Source: Candidatus Rokuibacteriota bacterium (GTDB taxonomy: Bacteria; Methylomirabilota; Methylomirabilia; Rokubacteriales; CSP1-6). From it: a stretch of DNA of 64,000 bases. The stretch lies in the NCBI GenBank assembly GCA_003221515.1, contig QHSI01000103.1:1-64000 (forward strand). The letters are read 5' to 3'. Positions 51,183 through 59,354 of the stretch are shown one piece after another (within the stretch, counting starts at the first letter, position 1; the number at the start of each line of letters is the position of its first letter). The position numbers and the translations under genes were made by a program. The notes under the pieces were generated by a model. It saw nothing but the letters and a program-made list of their open reading frames with translations. It was not told the DNA's origin and searched no databases.

Positions 51183-52591
51183 TGGCGCCCGAGCCCGATC
51201 TGCTCCGCGATCCGCTCGTGGCCGTGGTCGCCGGCCCCGAGCTCTTCGCGGCGGCGCTCGTCGCGCAAGGCGTTCCGGCGCGACGGGTGGATTGGCAGCC
51301 CGCGGCGCAGGCGGGCGCGCTCGCGTCGCTCTGGTGCGAGGCCGTGGACGCGGCGAACCGCGTGGCGCTCGATCGGGTGCTGGCGGCTCACCAGATCCTC
51401 GTCGACGTCCGTCCGGCGATGGAGGTCGTGCCCGGCATGACGCGCGACACCGTGCTGCACGCGGGCCCGCCGATCGCCTGGGAGCGCATGAGTGGTCCGA
51501 TGCGCGGCGCGATCGTCGGCGCCCTGATGTACGAGGGGCTCGCGCGCGACAACGACGACGCCGAGCGCCTCGCCGCGAGCGGCGGCGTCAGGTTCGACCC
51601 CTGTCACCACCACGCGGCCGTGGGCCCGATGGCCGGCGCCACGACCGCGTCGATGCCGGTGCTCGTGGTCGAGAACCGGTTCGCCGGCAACCGGGCCTAC
51701 TCGACGCTGAACGAAGGGCTGGGTAAGGTGCTCCGGTACGGCGCCAACTCTCCTGACGTCATCGAGCGCCTGCGCTGGTTCAGGGACGTCGTGGGGCCGG
51801 CGCTCGGTGAGGCGCTTCGCCGCTCGGGCGGCGTCGACCTGCGCGCGCTGATCGGGCAGGCCGTCCAGATGGGCGACGAGTGCCACAACCGGAACCGCGC
51901 GGCCTCCGCGCTCTTGATCAAGGCGCTGGCCCCCGAGATCGCCGCGCTCGAGCTCCCGGGCAAGGAGCGGCGCCGCATCCTCGCGTTCGCCGCCTCCAAC
52001 GAGCACCTGTTCCTGAACGTCGCGATGGCCGCGTGCAAGGCGGCGCTCGATCCCGCCCACGGTGTGGCGGGATCGACGCTCGTCACGACGATGGCGCGCA
52101 ACGGCACCGACTTCGGCATTCGCGTCAGCGGGCTCGGCGACCGCTGGTTCACGGCGCCCGCCGAGACGCCGCGCGGTCTCTATTTCCCCGGCTTCGCGGC
52201 CGGCGACGCGAACCCGGACATCGGTGACAGCGCGATCACCGAGACCGGCGGTCTCGGCGGCTTCGCCATGGGGGGCGCCCCGGCGATCGTCCAGTTCGTC
52301 GGCGGCACGCCGGCCGAGGCGCTCGAGTACACGCGCCGCATGTACGAGATCACGGCCGGCGAGAGCACGGCCTACCGGCTGCCCACGCTCGACTTCCGCG
52401 GAACGCCGACCGGGATCGACGTGCGCCTGGTCGTGCAGACGGGCATCCTGCCTCAGATCACGACCGGCATGGCGCACCGCGAGGCCGGCGTCGGCCAGGT
52501 CGGCGCGGGGATCGTCAACGCGCCGCGCGCCTGCTTCGAGCGCGCGCTCGAGGCGCTGGTGCAGGCCGGCATTGGACGATCCGCCGCCTGA
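51182..52591 (+). CDS. ylbE: YlbE-family (DUF1116) protein
   Basis: 469 aa; ATG 51182 shares one base with the fdrA stop. Conserved blocks include RDTVLHAGPPIAWERMSGPM, GAIVGALMYEGLARD, FDPCHHHAAVGPMAGATTASMP (as CHHHAAVGPMAGATTASM), QMGDECHNRNRAASALL and ARNGTDFGIRVSGLGDRWF. This is the usual partner of FdrA and was assigned to the oxamate carbamoyltransferase complex in E. coli (allG). The third E. coli partner (ylbF/allH, DUF2877) is not seen here. The stop overlaps the next ATG by one base. Confidence 0.87.
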   Translation: MAPEPDLLRDPLVAVVAGPELFAAALVAQGVPARRVDWQPAAQAGALASLWCEAVDAANRVALDRVLAAHQILVDVRPAMEVVPGMTRDTVLHAGPPIAWERMSGPMRGAIVGALMYEGLARDNDDAERLAASGGVRFDPCHHHAAVGPMAGATTASMPVLVVENRFAGNRAYSTLNEGLGKVLRYGANSPDVIERLRWFRDVVGPALGEALRRSGGVDLRALIGQAVQMGDECHNRNRAASALLIKALAPEIAALELPGKERRRILAFAASNEHLFLNVAMAACKAALDPAHGVAGSTLVTTMARNGTDFGIRVSGLGDRWFTAPAETPRGLYFPGFAAGDANPDIGDSAITETGGLGGFAMGGAPAIVQFVGGTPAEALEYTRRMYEITAGESTAYRLPTLDFRGTPTGIDVRLVVQTGILPQITTGMAHREAGVGQVGAGIVNAPRACFERALEALVQAGIGRSAA

Positions 52592-54996
52592 TGAGCACAC
52601 GCGCGATCGGCGCGCGCATTCCGCGCAACGAGGATCCGCGGCTGCTGCAGGGCCTCGGGTGCTTCGTGGACGACGTGGACCCTCCGGGCATGCTCCACGC
52701 GGCGGCGCTGCGGAGCGGCCACGCCCACGCGCGGATCGTTCGGATCGACGCGACGGCCGCTCGCCGCGCGCCCGGCGTCCGCCTGGTGCTCACCGCCGCC
52801 GACCTGGGTGAGCGGAACCAGCCGTCGCCTCTGCTGATCCCGCATCCCACGCTGACTCACGCGCGCACGCAGCGGCCACTCGCGACCGACGAGGTCCGGT
52901 ACGTGGGCGAGCTCGTCGCATTCGTCGTCGCGACCGATCGCTACCTCGCCGAGGACGCGGCCGCGCTGATCGAGGTCGAGTACGAGCCGCTTCCGGTCGT
53001 GACCGACCTGGCGACCGCGCTCGCGTCCGGCGCGACGCGCGTGCACGCCGACGTCCCCGAGAACCGCGCCGCGCGGTTCCGGCAGGCGGTCGGTGACGCC
53101 GCCGGGGCGCTGGCGCGGGCGCCGCGCGTACGGCGCGAGCGGCTGGCGATCGAGCGCAGCTGCGGCAGCCCCATCGAGACGCGCGGCGTGGTGGCCGAGT
53201 GGGACGCGCGGCGACGGGTCCTGAGAGTCTGGGACTCGACGCAGGCGCCGCTGCCCATCAAGAACGGCCTGGCGCGGCTCTTCGGCCTTCCCGAGTTCAG
53301 CGTCGAAGTCGTGGCGCCGGACGTGGGCGGCGGCTTCGGCACGAAGATCATGCTCTTCTATCCGGAGGAGATCCTGGTCCCGCACGCGGCGATCACGCTC
53401 GGTCGGCCCGTGAAGTGGACGGAGGACCGGCGTGAGCACCTGCTGGCCGCCAACCAGGAGCGGGGCCAGATCCACGACGTCGAAGTGGGCTTCGACGAGA
53501 TGGGCAAGATCCTGGCGCTTCGCGACCGCTTCGTCCACGACGCCGGCGCCTACACGCCGTACGGCATCGTCGTGCCGATCATCACGTCGACGCAGTTACC
53601 GGGGCCATATCGGCTGCAGAATTACGCAGTCGAATTCGAAGTCGCCTACACGAACAAAGCCGTCGTGACCCCGTATCGCGGCGCCGGCCGGCCGCACGGC
53701 GTTTTCGTTATGGAGCGCATGATCGCGCTGATCGCGCGCGAGCTCGGGCTCGAGCCCTCGGAGGTGCGGCGGCGCAACTTCATCCAGCCCGACGAGTTTC
53801 CGTGGGACGTGGGGCTCACGTTCCAGGACGGCGGCCCCACCCGCTACGACAGCGGCGACTACCCGGCCGGTCTGGCGATGGCGCTCGAGATGGTCGGGGC
53901 CGGCGAGTTCCGTCGCCGCCAGGCCGAGGCGCGCCGCGCCGGTCGCTACCTCGGGCTCGGACTCGGCTGCTACGTCGAGGGCACCGGCATCGGTCCCTAC
54001 GAGGGCGCGCACGTCCGTATCGAACCGAGCGGCAAGGTGCTGGTGGCGACGGGCCTGACGACGCAGGGGCAGGGGCACGGCACGACGTTCGCCCAGATCG
54101 CCGCCGACGCGCTCGGCTGCGATCCGACGGACGTCGCGGTGGTCACCGGCGACACGACCAAGTTCAACTGGGGCGCCGGCACCTACGCCAGCCGCGGCCT
54201 GGTCACGAGCGGTAACGCGATCCATCGCGCCGCGCTGCAGGTGCGCGACAAGGCGCTGCGCCTGGCCGCGAGCCTGCTCGAAGTCTCGCCCGATGACCTC
54301 GAGCTGGCCGACGGCCGCGCGCGGGTCAGGGGCGCGCCCGGCAAGGAGCTAACGCTCGGCGCGCTGGCGACGGTCGCGAACCCGATCCGCTACGCGTACG
54401 GCAAGGAGGCGGCCGAGGCTGCGCTGCGGCTCGTGAAACCGCGCGAGGGGGCGGTGCTCCAGGAGGGCGAGGCGCCGGGGCTCGAGGCGCACGGGTACTA
54501 TGCGCCGCCCCACTCGACCTTCGCGAGCGGGTGCCACGCGGCGATCGTCGAGGTCGACGTCGAGACCGGGAACCTCGCGTTCCTCCGGTACGTCGTCCAC
54601 CACGACTGCGGCACGCTCGTGAACCCGATGATCGTCGAGGGCCAGATCCGCGGCGGCGTCGCGCAAGGCATCGGCGGCTCGTTCTACGAACGCATCGTCT
54701 ACGACGAGAGCGGGCAGCCGCTCACCACGACGTTCATGGACTTCCTGATCCCGACCGCGGTGGAGATTCCCGACATCACGATCGGCCACACCGAGACGCC
54801 CTCGCCGCTCAACGCGCTCGGCATCAAAGGCGTCGGCGAAGCCGGCGCCATCCCCGTTCCGGCGCTCGTCGCCGAGGCGATCGACGACGCGCTCGCACCT
54901 CTGGGTGTTCGCATTCGCGAGATGCCACTTTCTCCGAGCCGCTTGCGTGAGCTGATCGCCGCGGCGCGGGGTGGCGCGGGCGCCGGCTCGGGATGA
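52591..54996 (+). CDS. Xanthine dehydrogenase/aldehyde oxidase-type molybdopterin large subunit (form II)
   Basis: 801 aa. The N-terminal part (ARIPRNEDPRLLQGLGCFVDD) is typical of CoxL/CutL-like large subunits. The molybdopterin domains have PDVGGGFGTK (244-252), the active-site loop PYRGAGR (361-367), QGQGHGTTFAQIAADALG and the catalytic Glu (about E750) in GVGEAGA. The loop sequence AYRGAGR-like, without the Cys of AYRCSFR, marks form II (hydroxylase-like) and argues against true CO dehydrogenase. The FAD and 2Fe-2S subunits are absent from the window, so partners must be encoded elsewhere. Probable role is oxidative hydroxylation of an N-heterocycle. Confidence 0.88.
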   Translation: MSTRAIGARIPRNEDPRLLQGLGCFVDDVDPPGMLHAAALRSGHAHARIVRIDATAARRAPGVRLVLTAADLGERNQPSPLLIPHPTLTHARTQRPLATDEVRYVGELVAFVVATDRYLAEDAAALIEVEYEPLPVVTDLATALASGATRVHADVPENRAARFRQAVGDAAGALARAPRVRRERLAIERSCGSPIETRGVVAEWDARRRVLRVWDSTQAPLPIKNGLARLFGLPEFSVEVVAPDVGGGFGTKIMLFYPEEILVPHAAITLGRPVKWTEDRREHLLAANQERGQIHDVEVGFDEMGKILALRDRFVHDAGAYTPYGIVVPIITSTQLPGPYRLQNYAVEFEVAYTNKAVVTPYRGAGRPHGVFVMERMIALIARELGLEPSEVRRRNFIQPDEFPWDVGLTFQDGGPTRYDSGDYPAGLAMALEMVGAGEFRRRQAEARRAGRYLGLGLGCYVEGTGIGPYEGAHVRIEPSGKVLVATGLTTQGQGHGTTFAQIAADALGCDPTDVAVVTGDTTKFNWGAGTYASRGLVTSGNAIHRAALQVRDKALRLAASLLEVSPDDLELADGRARVRGAPGKELTLGALATVANPIRYAYGKEAAEAALRLVKPREGAVLQEGEAPGLEAHGYYAPPHSTFASGCHAAIVEVDVETGNLAFLRYVVHHDCGTLVNPMIVEGQIRGGVAQGIGGSFYERIVYDESGQPLTTTFMDFLIPTAVEIPDITIGHTETPSPLNALGIKGVGEAGAIPVPALVAEAIDDALAPLGVRIREMPLSPSRLRELIAAARGGAGAGSG

Positions 54997-55134
54997 CGGG
55001 CGGGGTCGCGCGACCACGCGGCACGCGTCCGCTTGGCCCGTTGCGGCTGGGCTCCATCCGGGCACCGGGCGCCCGTTGCCACTTGGAGGGAACGGGTCTC
55101 GTCGACCCCGCCCGTCATCCCGAGCCGACGCCCG
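54977..55134. repeat. Long inverted repeat behind the molybdenum subunit gene
   Basis: Arms at 54977-55008 and 55103-55134 are complementary over 32 bp with one mismatch; the inner 22 bp (54987-55008, CTCGGGATGACGGGCGGGGT and on) match perfectly. The spacer is 94 bp and contains a separate near-palindrome GGCACCGGGCGCCCGTTGCC (55061-55080). The left arm overlaps the last codons of the upstream gene. It could form a strong cruciform or RNA hairpin, or be a remnant of a small non-autonomous element. Confidence 0.75.
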
Positions 55135-55323
55135 CGGCTCCCGTCGCGGCGATCGGAGCGCCATGGCTTGGAGCAAGTCGATCACTCGACACGGTGATTC
55201 CTCGAAGCACATCGCGTGCTCGAAGCCGGTCGGTCGAGCGGGCGCGGCGATTGCTCGCGGCAAGCTGCATACGGCACAGGACGCGCGGATCACTCGACGC
55301 ATTCGGCATAGGAGGAGATAGAC
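55135..55323. other. Leader region of the ring-opening hydrolase gene, no gene seen
   Basis: Together with the inverted repeat this makes a 327-bp stretch without a gene, large for this window. It holds no open frame with coding character. It ends with a strong ribosome site GGAGGAG about 9 nt before ATG 55324. Short GATCACTCGAC words occur at about 55180 and 55287, but I see no clear promoter. Confidence 0.5.
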
Positions 55324-56436
55324 ATGCATGCGCAGGCGTTCAAGGTGGGGATGCGGGCACCGGATGATGTGGTGGAGGCGGCGAAGTTGCTGGACCAGGG
55401 CGCGTTCAAGGCCGAGCACGTCGCGGCCATTCTCGGCAAGACCGAGGGCAACGGCGGCGTCAACGACTACACGCGCGCGCTGGCCACGCTCTCGTTCCAG
55501 CTGCTGCTGGCCGAGCGCTCCGGCCAGAAGGTCGCGGCGATCGCCAAGCGCGTGCCCATCATCTGGTCCGGCGGCACCGAGGGATTGATGAGCCCTCACG
55601 CCACGATCTTCACGCGTGAGCCCGACCGCGGCTCGCCCGCGGGCGGCAAGCGGCTGGCCATCGGCACCGCCTACACCCGCGACCTGCTGCCCGAGGAGTT
55701 CGGGACCGCCGTCCACGCGCGGGTCGCCGCCGACGGCGTGCGCGCGGCGATCAAGGATGCCGGCATCGACGCCACGGCCGATCTCCACTTCGTCCAGATC
55801 AAGACGGGCGCCCTGACCACCGAGCGCGTCAACGAGGCCCGGCGCCGCGGCAAGGGCGTCATCACGTCCGACACGTACAAGTCGATGGCGTACGGGCGCG
55901 CCGCGGCCGCGCTCGGCATCGGCGTCGCCTCCGGCGAGGTGGATGCGGCCAAGCTCGACGGCAACGTCATCGGTCAGGAGTTCTCGATCTTCTCGGAGAT
56001 CGCCTCGACCTCGTCGGGCGTGGAGCTGATGAACTGCGAGGTGATCGTGCTCGGCAACTCGCGCCAGTCCACCAGCGAGCTGGTCATGGCGCACGCCATC
56101 ATGAAGGACGCCATCGACGCCGGCGGCGTCCGCGAAGCGCTGCGCCGCGCCGGGCTCGCGGTCGACGGCGAGCTGGCGGAAGCCGATCGTGGCCGCCTGA
56201 TCAACGTGTTCGTCAAGTGCGAGCCCGACCCGTCGGGCGCGACGCGCGGACGGCGTCACGTGATGTTCGAGGACTCGGACATCAACTACACCCGCCACAT
56301 TCGCGGGGTGGTGAACGGCGTGGTCGCGTCGGTCACCGGCGACACGATGTGCTACGTGTCGGCGGGCGCCGAGCACCAGGGGCCGCCCAGCGGCGGTGTC
56401 GTCGCGGTTCTGGCGCGGGCTGCGGGTGGGCGCTGA
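55324..56436 (+). CDS. Ring-opening amidohydrolase (cyanuric acid hydrolase/barbiturase family)
   Basis: 370 aa, the usual AtzD/barbiturase length, three-fold repeated toblerone-type fold. The three Lys-Ser pairs expected in the family are present: K39 (LGKTEGNGG) with S82 (WSGGTEG), K160 (VQIKTG) with S231 (ASTSSGVEL), and K298 (VFVKCE) with S346 (YVSAGAEHQGPPSGG). The enzyme hydrolyses a cyclic imide-type amide bond; cyanuric acid and barbiturate are the known substrates, and others are likely in uncharacterised clades. It follows fdrA, ylbE and the molybdenum subunit on the same strand, after a 327-bp spacer. Confidence 0.9.
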   Translation: MHAQAFKVGMRAPDDVVEAAKLLDQGAFKAEHVAAILGKTEGNGGVNDYTRALATLSFQLLLAERSGQKVAAIAKRVPIIWSGGTEGLMSPHATIFTREPDRGSPAGGKRLAIGTAYTRDLLPEEFGTAVHARVAADGVRAAIKDAGIDATADLHFVQIKTGALTTERVNEARRRGKGVITSDTYKSMAYGRAAAALGIGVASGEVDAAKLDGNVIGQEFSIFSEIASTSSGVELMNCEVIVLGNSRQSTSELVMAHAIMKDAIDAGGVREALRRAGLAVDGELAEADRGRLINVFVKCEPDPSGATRGRRHVMFEDSDINYTRHIRGVVNGVVASVTGDTMCYVSAGAEHQGPPSGGVVAVLARAAGGR

Positions 56437-56452
56437 GCCCCGGCATATCAAT

Positions 56453-56485
56453 TTGACAGTTATCGAAATATCGAATATGTTCGAT
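56453..56485 (+). promoter_or_regulatory. Sigma-70 promoter with an operator dyad ahead of arsM
   Basis: TTGACA (56453-56458), a 17-bp spacer and TATGTT (56476-56481) form the best -35/-10 pair seen in the window. A perfect dyad ATCGAA-TATG-TTCGAT (56470-56485) covers the -10. A further TATCGAAATATCGA half-site lies beside it. The stretch is markedly AT-rich. An ArsR/SmtB-type repressor is the natural candidate given the downstream arsM, but no arsR is in the window. Confidence 0.65.
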
Positions 56486-56539
56486 TCGATCGGCCCGGCG
56501 GGTGCCGGACGCGCCTGGCCGGGACGGACGGGGGACATC

Positions 56540-57352
56540 ATGGCGGACGACTCGATCAAGGAGATCGTGAAGCAGAAGTACGGCCTGGTCGCGCTGCGCG
56601 TGACGAGCGAGGGCGGCGCCTGCGGCAGCTCGACGTCGAGCGAGTGCGATCCCGTCACCTCGAATCTCTACGCGGCCGACGAGACCACCGCGCTGCCGGC
56701 GGAGGCGGTGGCCGCCTCGCGCGGCTGCGGCAATCCCACCGCGCTGGCCGAGCTGCGCGCGGGCGAAGTCGTGCTCGACCTCGGCTCCGGCGGCGGCATC
56801 GACGTGCTCCTGTCGGCCAGGCGCGTGGGTCCGAGGGGGAAGGCCTATGGGCTCGACATGACCGACGAGATGCTGGCGCTGGCGCGCGAGAACCAGAAAC
56901 GCGCCGAGGTCGACAACGTCGAGTTCTTGCGGGGCGAGATCGAGGCGATCCCGCTGCCCGACGATTCGGTGGACGTGATCATCTCCAACTGCGTCATCAA
57001 CCTCTCGGCGGACAAGGACCGGGTCTTTGCCGAGGCCTTCCGCGTCCTGAAGCCGGGCGGGCGATTCGCGGTGTCCGACGTGGTCGTGCGCGGCGCGGTG
57101 CCGGCGGAGATTCGCCGGAACGTCGAGCTGTGGATCGGCTGCGTGGCCGGCGCCCTGGAGGACGAAGAGTACCGGGGCAAGCTGGCGCAGGCCGGGTTCG
57201 AGGCGATCGACCTCGAGCCGACGCGCGTGTACCGGGCCGAGGACGCGGCCGGGCTCCTCGCCGGCTCTGGGCTCGACACCGCCGCCATCGCCCGCGAGGT
57301 CGACGGAAAGTTCATCAGCGCGTTCGTGCGGGCTCGCAAGCCCCTGCGCTGA
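56540..57352 (+). CDS. arsM: Arsenite S-adenosylmethionine methyltransferase ArsM
   Basis: 270 aa from ATG 56540. Converts arsenite to methylated arsenicals. SAM-binding motif I is [17 protein letters not shown], followed by [16 protein letters not shown]. The arsenic-binding cysteines are all present: C28 and/or C36 ([10 protein letters not shown]), C63 in [11 protein letters not shown]151 in SNCVINLS and C201 in WIGCVAGAL. This complete set separates it from general UbiE-like methyltransferases. Upstream starts in the same frame (56396, 56486 area) would run through the promoter and are rejected. Expression is probably arsenic-inducible through the operator before it. Confidence 0.9.
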   Translation: MADDSIKEIVKQKYGLVALRVTSEGGACGSSTSSECDPVTSNLYAADETTALPAEAVAASRGCGNPTALAELRAGEVVLDLGSGGGIDVLLSARRVGPRGKAYGLDMTDEMLALARENQKRAEVDNVEFLRGEIEAIPLPDDSVDVIISNCVINLSADKDRVFAEAFRVLKPGGRFAVSDVVVRGAVPAEIRRNVELWIGCVAGALEDEEYRGKLAQAGFEAIDLEPTRVYRAEDAAGLLAGSGLDTAAIAREVDGKFISAFVRARKPLR

Positions 57353-57371
57353 GGACGTTCGTGCGCGCGAG

Positions 57372-58253
57372 GTGAGACGCGCGTACCTGGCCCTGTTCGG
57401 GGCGAACGTCGTCTACGCCACCTCGTACGTGGTGGCGCGTGTCACCCTCGACGCCGTCCCGCCGCCGACGCTCGCGATCCTGAGGCTCGTGATCGGCGCG
57501 CTCGTTCTGGCGCCCCTCGCGCGACCTCGCCCGTCCGACCCCGCGCTCTCGCGGGACGATCGCCGGGCCATCGCGTGGATGGGCATCCTCGGGTTCGCGG
57601 CGGCCTACGCGTTCTCCAACTGGGGGATCGCGAGCTCGACCGCCACGAACGCGGCGCTCCTGATCGTCGTCGAGCCCGTCTCGCTGATGCTCATGAGCCC
57701 GCTGGTCCTCGGCGAGCGCCTGACGAGGCGCGAGGGCGTCGGCGCCGCGCTGGCGATCGCCGGCACGGTGCTCGTGGTGGTCAACGGGATTCCCGGCGTG
57801 ACCGCCGCGCTGGCGCCGCACTGGCGGGGCGACTCGCTCCTCGTGCTCGCCGGCGTCGCCTACGCGTCGTACTCGATGTTCGGGCGCCGTGTCCTCGCCG
57901 GCCACGCGGCCACCGGTGTCACGCTCCGGTCGCTGCTCTGGGGCGCGGCGACGCTGCTGCCGTTGGCCCTGGCCGAGTGGGCCACCGGCGCGCGGGCCGT
58001 CTGGACCGCCACCGCGATCGCCGGGACCCTCTATCTCTCCGTCGTCATCACCGCGCTCGGCTATCTGGTGTGGAACTGGGCGCTCCGGCTGGTGCCCGCG
58101 CCCAAGGCCGCGATCTTTCTCAACGTCCAGCCGATCGTCGGAGCGCTGCTGGGCGCCGCCCTGCTCGACGGGCCGCTGACGGTCTTCACGATCGTCGGCG
58201 GCATGGGGATCGTCACCGGCCTGGCCGTCGCGTTCGGGCGGGGAGCCGGGTGA
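57372..58253 (+). CDS. EamA/DMT-family transporter
   Basis: Inner-membrane exporter of 293 aa with ten predicted helices and two EamA halves. First half: [21 protein letters not shown] and [15 protein letters not shown]; second half: [20 protein letters not shown] and [34 protein letters not shown] (in parts). GTG start 57372, 19 bp after arsM. Substrate unknown; it could belong to the arsM transcript but DMT proteins are broad in function. Confidence 0.85.
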   Translation: MRRAYLALFGANVVYATSYVVARVTLDAVPPPTLAILRLVIGALVLAPLARPRPSDPALSRDDRRAIAWMGILGFAAAYAFSNWGIASSTATNAALLIVVEPVSLMLMSPLVLGERLTRREGVGAALAIAGTVLVVVNGIPGVTAALAPHWRGDSLLVLAGVAYASYSMFGRRVLAGHAATGVTLRSLLWGAATLLPLALAEWATGARAVWTATAIAGTLYLSVVITALGYLVWNWALRLVPAPKAAIFLNVQPIVGALLGAALLDGPLTVFTIVGGMGIVTGLAVAFGRGAG

Positions 58254-58256
58254 CGG

Positions 58257-58262
58257 TATACT
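58257..58262 (+). promoter_or_regulatory. TATACT -10 element, leaderless position, ahead of the LOG-family gene
   Basis: TATACT ends 7 nt before the GTG at 58270, so a normal +1 would coincide with the start codon. No good ribosome-binding site is present. No clear -35 is seen. Confidence 0.4.
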
Positions 58263-58269
58263 GGGAACC

Positions 58270-59301
58270 GTGGCCGAGCCCCGCAAGTATCAGCTCCAGA
58301 ACGACGACGCCAACCGCCTGATCGCCGAGCTCCTCGACGTGACGAGCGTCCCCGCCGATCGGCGGGGCTACTACCAGCAGCTCCTCACGACGGTCCTGAA
58401 GCTCTACGAGGACGGCGCGGACATCGGGGACCTCAAGGTCACCAACGCGGCGCTCAAGGAGCTGCGCTACGCCTACAAGGTCTTCGCGCCCTACCGCGAC
58501 ATCCGCAAGGTGACGGTCTTCGGATCGGCGCGCGCGGCGTCGAGCCCCGAGTCGATCGAGAGCGCGCGCCTCTTCGGCCGGCGGATGACCGACGAGGGCT
58601 GGATGGTCGTCACGGGGGCCGGCGCCGGCATCATGGGCGCGGCGCAGGAAGGGGCGGGCGGTGAGAAGAGCTTCGGCCTCAACATCCGCCTGCCGTTCGA
58701 GCAGGAAGCCAACCCGTGGATCGCCTCGGATCCCAAGCTCATCACCTTCAAGTACTTCTTCACGCGCAAGCTCTTCCTGGTCAAGGCGGCGCATGCGGTG
58801 GCGATGTTCCCGGGCGGCTACGGCACGATGGACGAGACCTTCGAGCTGCTGACGCTGATGCAGACCGGGAAGTCGGCGATCGTTCCGGTCGTGCTCGTCG
58901 AGGTCGGCCCCAAGCCCTACTGGCGGATCTGGCACCGGTGGATCGCGGGCACCCTGGTGGAGCGGGGGCTCATCGACAACGCGGACACGTCCTTGTTCCA
59001 CATCGCCGACAGCATCGACGACGCGGTTCGCGAGGTCACGACCTTCTATCGCGTGTACCACTCGTCGCGGATCGTCGGCGAGAACCTGGTCTTCCGTCTC
59101 ACCCGGCCGCTCGAGCCGGCGAACCTCGGAGAGATCCAGCAGAAATTCGACGACATCCTCCAGGGGCCGGCGACTCAGCAGCCGGGCCCCGTCCCGCAGG
59201 AGTTCAACGAGTTCCCCCGTCTCCCACGGCTGATCCTGCCCTTCGACCACCGGTCCTACGGCCGGCTCCGCGAGCTCATCGACTTCGTGAACCAGCTGTA
59301 A
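58270..59301 (+). CDS. LOG-family protein (TIGR00730-like, Rossmann)
   Basis: 343 aa, longer than the ~190-aa minimal LOG proteins. The N-terminal ~75 residues are an extra helical region. The Rossmann core has KVTVFGSARAASSPESIESARL (as VTVFGSARA), WMVVTGAGAGIMGAAQEGA and the phosphoribohydrolase signature PGGYGTMDETFELLTLMQTGK. The C-terminal ~100 residues include ITTFYRVYHSSRIVGE-like sequence (TTFYRVYHSSRIVGENLV). Members cleave nucleoside 5'-monophosphates or act in stress nucleotide metabolism; this long form is poorly characterised. Confidence 0.85.
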   Translation: MAEPRKYQLQNDDANRLIAELLDVTSVPADRRGYYQQLLTTVLKLYEDGADIGDLKVTNAALKELRYAYKVFAPYRDIRKVTVFGSARAASSPESIESARLFGRRMTDEGWMVVTGAGAGIMGAAQEGAGGEKSFGLNIRLPFEQEANPWIASDPKLITFKYFFTRKLFLVKAAHAVAMFPGGYGTMDETFELLTLMQTGKSAIVPVVLVEVGPKPYWRIWHRWIAGTLVERGLIDNADTSLFHIADSIDDAVREVTTFYRVYHSSRIVGENLVFRLTRPLEPANLGEIQQKFDDILQGPATQQPGPVPQEFNEFPRLPRLILPFDHRSYGRLRELIDFVNQL

Positions 59302-59354
59302 CGCCCTTTCACACCCCGGGGGCTGCGGTGTCTCAGAGGCAGGAGGTAGGGACA

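Noticed and set aside
52591-54996. Aerobic CO dehydrogenase large subunit
   Set aside because: The active-site loop is PYRGAGR and lacks the Cys of the true CO dehydrogenase AYRCSFR loop; no coxMS or accessory genes are adjacent.
54971-55367. Several overlapping short frames on both strands that look alike
   Set aside because: Their similarity comes from the long inverted repeat; none has coding character or a ribosome site.
55324-56436. Calling the ring-opening enzyme specifically cyanuric acid hydrolase or barbiturase
   Set aside because: The three Lys-Ser pairs are shared by both; the sequence alone does not decide the substrate.
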